Origin: CAWIUB01 sp963839175
GTDB taxonomy: Bacteria; Actinomycetota; Actinomycetes; Mycobacteriales; Jatrophihabitantaceae
NCBI GenBank assembly: GCA_963839175.1
Contig: CAWIUB010000033.1
Span: 1-64,000, forward strand
Reading direction: 5' to 3'
DNA length: 64,000 bases
The stretch's first letter is position 1; the number at the start of each line of letters is the position of its first letter. The notes under the pieces are model-generated. The model was not told the DNA's origin. It worked only from the letters and a program-made list of their open reading frames with translations, and ran no database searches. A program made the translations under genes and the position numbers. Below are positions 60,756 to 64,000 of the stretch, in pieces.

Positions 60756-61811
60756 TCAGCGCTGGTCGGTGCCGAGGTCGACGCCGACTGTGATCAGCGC
60801 CTGCGCGGCGTCGCTCACCGAGACCTTGTCGTTGCCCGCGCCTGTGCTGAGCTGCAGCTGGTCGCGGGTGTCGGCGCCGGTGACCTGGACGCCGGTGTGC
60901 AGACCGTGCACGTCCACGGCCGAGCCGTCCGCAGTCACGTGCACCTGATCGGCCTTGTTGGTGCCATTGACGGTGATCGTGTCGAGCTGGCCGTCCGACG
61001 CGCCACCGCGCACCGCGCCCAGGTCGATGGCGGCGCGGTCGAGGTCGGTGCCGGACAGGTCGCCGAGGGTCACGGTGTCGGTGCCGCCGAACGTGGCGAG
61101 ATCGAGCGCGTCGACGTTGTTCAGGTCCATCCGGATGTTCGCGACGTCACGGGTGAGGATCGCGTGCGATCCGTCGGCGCTCATCACGAACTTCTCGTTG
61201 GCGTTGGCGCCGTCGAAGACGAGGGTGTCGTGGCCGGTGCCGCCGTCGATGTTGTCGTTGCCCTCGCCGGGCAGCCACCGTGCGACGTCGCTGCCAGCGC
61301 CCAGGATCTCGGTGTCGGTGCCGCGTTGCCCGTCGACGGTGTCGTTGCCGCCGCCGCCGAAGATCAGGTCGTTGCCGTCGCCGCCGAGAATCACGTCGTC
61401 GCCACCGCCACCGATGAGCACGTCGTCCGCTGCGCCGCCGGTGATCGTGTCGTTGCCCGCGCCGCCGTCGACGGTCATCGGGATCGTCATTGCGCCGTTC
61501 GTGTTGTTCACGGCGAACGTGTCGTCGCCGCGACCCAGGAACGCCGAGATGTTGGTGAATGTGCCGCGATCGAACTGCGCGGTCGCGCCGGCGCCGAAGT
61601 CGACGAACAGCTGCGTCGGGTCGCTGGCCAGTCCGAGCGTGATGTTGTCGTCGCGGCCCGTTCCGCTAATGGTGAGTGTTCCGTTCGCGACCGATGCCGA
61701 CGGCGTGGCAGCCGCGTTCGCCGCTGGCGCGGCAGCGACCAGTCCGAGTGCGAGCAGCGCTGCGGCCGCAAGGCCGAGCTGGCGGGTACCGGTGATGGGG
61801 TAGATGTCCAC
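60756..61811 (-). CDS. Secreted RTX-type calcium-binding repeat protein
   Basis: This 351-residue secreted protein has a signal peptide (GLAAAALLALGLVAAAPAANAA). Residues about 95-190 carry tandem nonapeptide repeats of GGxGxDxxx type (GGAGNDTIT, GGGGDDVIL, GGDGNDLIF, GGGGNDTVD) that bind Ca2+ as parallel beta-rolls. No catalytic domain is recognised. A GTG start at 61811 is chosen: AAGGAGG lies 5 bases before it, while ATG 61829 would place that Shine-Dalgarno inside the gene. It is probably a surface or extracellular protein. Confidence 0.85.
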   Translation of the reverse strand: MDIYPITGTRQLGLAAAALLALGLVAAAPAANAAATPSASVANGTLTISGTGRDDNITLGLASDPTQLFVDFGAGATAQFDRGTFTNISAFLGRGDDTFAVNNTNGAMTIPMTVDGGAGNDTITGGAADDVLIGGGGDDVILGGDGNDLIFGGGGNDTVDGQRGTDTEILGAGSDVARWLPGEGNDNIDGGTGHDTLVFDGANANEKFVMSADGSHAILTRDVANIRMDLNNVDALDLATFGGTDTVTLGDLSGTDLDRAAIDLGAVRGGASDGQLDTITVNGTNKADQVHVTADGSAVDVHGLHTGVQVTGADTRDQLQLSTGAGNDKVSVSDAAQALITVGVDLGTDQR

Positions 61812-62198
61812 GGGGACCTCCTTCGTCATGAGTTCGCTGACGGCGTGCCAGCGAGCTCCAATACGCCTTCATCCGGCCGCCCGGTTCAGCCGGTCGTCAC
61901 CGTTGTGAGTTGATGCATCGCGCTGAACCAACAGCGGCATCGTGGCGTACTCGTCCACGACTACTCGCCCGACACCGCGCCGGATCGTGTTCGGTGTCTT
62001 CGTGTCTGAGGAGACGGATCGACCGTGGCCGCAAGCGCGGAGGAGAACACAGACAGGGTGCCGCGGCGTTCCTCGCGCTGGGCGAGCTGGTCGTGGCGAC
62101 CTTGATCGCATCGGTGCGCGGACATCAGCAGGCGATAGTCGGGGGTATCGCCGGCATGGGCGGCGCCCACAGCCAGGCCGGGGCTCCCGGCGAACGAG
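61812..62198. other. Intergenic stretch of 387 bases
   Basis: Upstream side of the RTX gene and left flank of the integrase remnants. No gene, RNA or repeat is evident. Confidence 0.35.
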
Positions 62199-62755
62199 GT
62201 CACCGCCGCCGTGCTCGGCGTGGTTGGCCACGGCGGATCGGTCAGCGCCGCGCAAGACTTCGTGGCCGGGCTGCGAGCGTTCCTGCGCTATTGCTTCCTG
62301 GAAGGACTGCTCGACTCCGACCTGTCCGGCGCCGCGCTGGCCGTGACCGGCCGCCGCCGCGCGCCGCTGCCGCGCGGGATCAGCCGGGCTCAGGAACACG
62401 CACTGCTGGCCTCCTGCGATCGGCGCACGGCGCTGGGCCGGCGCGACTACGCGATCATCCTCATCCTGCTGTGAGTGGGTTTGCGGCGCGGCGAGCTGGC
62501 CGCCGTGAAGCTCGATGACCTGGACTGGCGGGCCGGGAGGTGGTGATCCGCGGCAAAGGAGGCCGAACCGATCGGCTGCCGCTGCCAGCTGACGTCAGAG
62601 CCGCGATCGCCGGATACCTCGGTCGTGGACGGCCGCACAGTCAGAGCCGGGAGGTGCTGCTGCGGGCCCGGGCTCCGTTCGACCCCATCGATGCTGGCAC
62701 GGTGTCCTCCACGGTGCGCCGGGCATGCCGGCGCGCCGGGATCGCGTCGATGGGA
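62199..62755 (+). pseudogene. Tyrosine recombinase/integrase fragment, plus copy
   Basis: The SAM-like core-binding region reads VSAAQDFVAGLRAFLRYCFLEGLLDSDL with GISRAQEHALLASCDRRTALGRRDYAIILILL, then a TGA stop. It resumes as GLRRGELAAVKLDDLDW (first catalytic Arg) and, in yet another frame, GKGGRTDRLPLPADVRAAIAGYLGRGRPHS to RRACRRAGIASMG. The sequence then ends abruptly before the HxLRH box. It is broken by a stop, a frameshift and truncation. Confidence 0.75.
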
Positions 62756-63070
62756 GAGCTGGTGCGCGCGAATTGGGCCGAGACCAGCCCGGCGCGCGGC
62801 GTCAAAGACGATGTTCGACACCCCATGTCGGGTCAGCCCCACCCGCGGCGCGACGGCCTGCACGAACTCTTCGCGCGCCCCGGTGCGTGGTCGCCCGCGG
62901 CGCAGATACCCGGCGATCGCCTCGCCGGCATCGGCAGAAACGGGAAGCTGGTCAACACGCCCTCTCTTGCCGTGCACCGTGACCAGGCCGGCTCGTCAAT
63001 CGAGGTCCTCCAACCGCAGCGCGGCGACCTCGCTCGCGCGCAGCCCGAGCCGCAGCATCAGTGGTCGGGC
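62750..63070 (-). pseudogene. Tyrosine recombinase/integrase fragment, inverted copy
   Basis: The minus strand reads LMLRLGLRASEVAALRLEDLDW (Arg motif), then VTVHGKRGRVDQLPVSADAGEAIAGYLRRGRPRTG and NIVFDAARRAGLGPIRAHQLSH. The last motif corresponds to HxLRH with Arg replaced by Ser. It belongs to the same family as the plus copy but only its catalytic half remains. The two fragments meet tail-to-tail at about 62750. Confidence 0.75.
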
Positions 63071-63260
63071 GTTGCTGACCGTCCGTGGCCAAGTTCGGCT
63101 GGCCGCCAACAGCACAAGACGGCTCGTCGGGTCGGGGCGAAGCCCCAAGAACGGTCTGCGAACAGTCCAACCTCTCACGCTGTGATCTGCCCACCCTTCC
63201 GTCGGAACAGGTGCCTCCGACAAGATGGCCGATGAGCGCTCGCGCGAAGAGGTTAGCCAA

Positions 63261-64000
63261 ATGACACATCAACACGAGGAAATCGACTGGGGCGAGCGAG
63301 CCGACGAGCTCGAGCGCGAAGGCGAGATCGGCTTGCCGTGGATCGAGCCGGCGGTGCAATGGGTTGTCTCGCACGCGGCGCAGGCTTCGACGGTGATCGA
63401 CCTGGGGTCTGGTCCCGGAGTGGCCAGCTGCGTGCTCGCCCAGGTGTTGCCGACGGCACGAGTCGTCGCCGTCGATGAGTCACCGGCCTTGCTGGCGCGC
63501 GCGTTGCAGCGGACCGAACGGCTGGGGCTGGGCGAGCGTGTGCAGACCCTGAGCGCCGACGTCATCGACGAGCTGGCCACGTTGCCCGCCGCGGACCTTA
63601 TCTGGGCCAGCCGGGTGCTGCATCACGTACCAGATGCCCAGCGGGCGCTGGGCGGGCTGCGCGAGCGGCTGACGCCAGGGGGCGTCCTGGCGCTGGTCGA
63701 GGGCGGCCTGCCCAGCCGCTTCCTGCCCGACGAGTGCGGCGTGGGCCAGCCGGGGTTGCTCTCGCGGCTGGACGCGGAGCCCCCGCACATGCATGCGGCT
63801 CGGATGGGCCACCGATACAAGCCGGTGCGCACGTCCCTGGACTGGCCGTTCCTGATGGAGCGCGTCGGTTTGGCCCACCTGGGCAGCCGGGCGTTTCTGC
63901 TCGACCTGCCCGCCCCGGTGTCCGACGAGGTTCGGCAGCTCGCGGTGCGTCGGTTGCAGCGCACCCGCGAGCTGGCAGCCGACGCGCTCAGCAGCGACGA
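63261..64000 (+). CDS. SAM-dependent class I methyltransferase (partial, runs off the window)
   Basis: The frame starts at ATG 63261 (MTHQHEEIDWGERADELEREG; ATG 63225, in frame, is also possible) and stays open to the end of the window, at least 246 residues. Motif I is TVIDLGSGPGVASCVLA, followed by VVAVDESPALLARAL, ADLIWASRVLHHVPDAQ and LTPGGVLALVEGG. The HHVPDAQ and GGVLALVE segments are typical of Methyltransf_25-type enzymes. The substrate is unknown and the C-terminus lies outside the window. Confidence 0.85.
   Translation, partial: MTHQHEEIDWGERADELEREGEIGLPWIEPAVQWVVSHAAQASTVIDLGSGPGVASCVLAQVLPTARVVAVDESPALLARALQRTERLGLGERVQTLSADVIDELATLPAADLIWASRVLHHVPDAQRALGGLRERLTPGGVLALVEGGLPSRFLPDECGVGQPGLLSRLDAEPPHMHAARMGHRYKPVRTSLDWPFLMERVGLAHLGSRAFLLDLPAPVSDEVRQLAVRRLQRTRELAADALSSD

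Overview
The window comes from a high-GC actinobacterium. GC-rich codon use, frequent GTG starts, ATGA/GTGA start-stop overlaps, an F420-type PPOX protein, a MarP-like protease, an actinobacterial Tad (DUF4244) pilus locus and an MFS-thymidylate kinase fusion all point there. Gene order over roughly 1-35300 follows the Mycobacterium tuberculosis Rv3683 to Rv3643 neighbourhood (metallophosphoesterase, ponA2, ArsA-like pair, RidA, MBL, crp, nth, NUDIX, marP, ephE-like, Rv3669-like, Rv3661-like HAD, ssd-tad, topA, holB), but with substitutions, so it is not a mycobacterium. I cannot name the genus.

Region 1 (1-35300) is conserved core. It holds tRNA-Pro(CGG), cell-wall and envelope genes, DNA repair (nth), Crp, and a complete IS630-type element inserted exactly into the CTAG shared by two convergent stop codons. 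The Tad/Flp pilus operon is interrupted by a truncated flp copy and a DUF4188 gene fragment. Then come a K+-independent proton pyrophosphatase, topA, a trehalose-6-phosphate synthase, a divergent tam/tamR pair with an inverted-repeat operator, MFS-tmk, holB and ricT.

Region 2 (35300-44500) starts with a frameshifted 13E12-type HNH gene and tRNA-Thr(CGT). It continues with a B12 salvage operon under a cobalamin riboswitch: btuF-btuC-btuD-cbiZ-cobU-cobS-cbiB-(HAD+cobT). All cistrons overlap or abut, so it looks like one transcript that imports corrinoids, trims foreign corrinoids with CbiZ, and rebuilds the nucleotide loop. No corrin-ring genes are present. The HAD domain fused to CobT is a candidate for the otherwise missing alpha-ribazole phosphatase.

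Region 3 (44500-64000) is accessory and decaying. It contains a deleted SDR, frameshifted methyltransferase, ECF sigma, NTF2-like and hypothetical genes, an ArsR-type remnant, a chimera of SMP-30 and MBL-lactonase fragments, a YefM-Txe toxin-antitoxin pair, and two inverted tyrosine-recombinase fragments. Intact genes there include an ECF sigma/YCII pair, a DHA2 transporter, PPOX and HAD proteins, a LysR/ornithine-cyclodeaminase divergent pair, a secreted RTX-repeat protein and a partial methyltransferase at the right edge. Many single-base frameshifts occur in otherwise well-conserved genes. They may be real decay or sequence error, which this window alone cannot settle.
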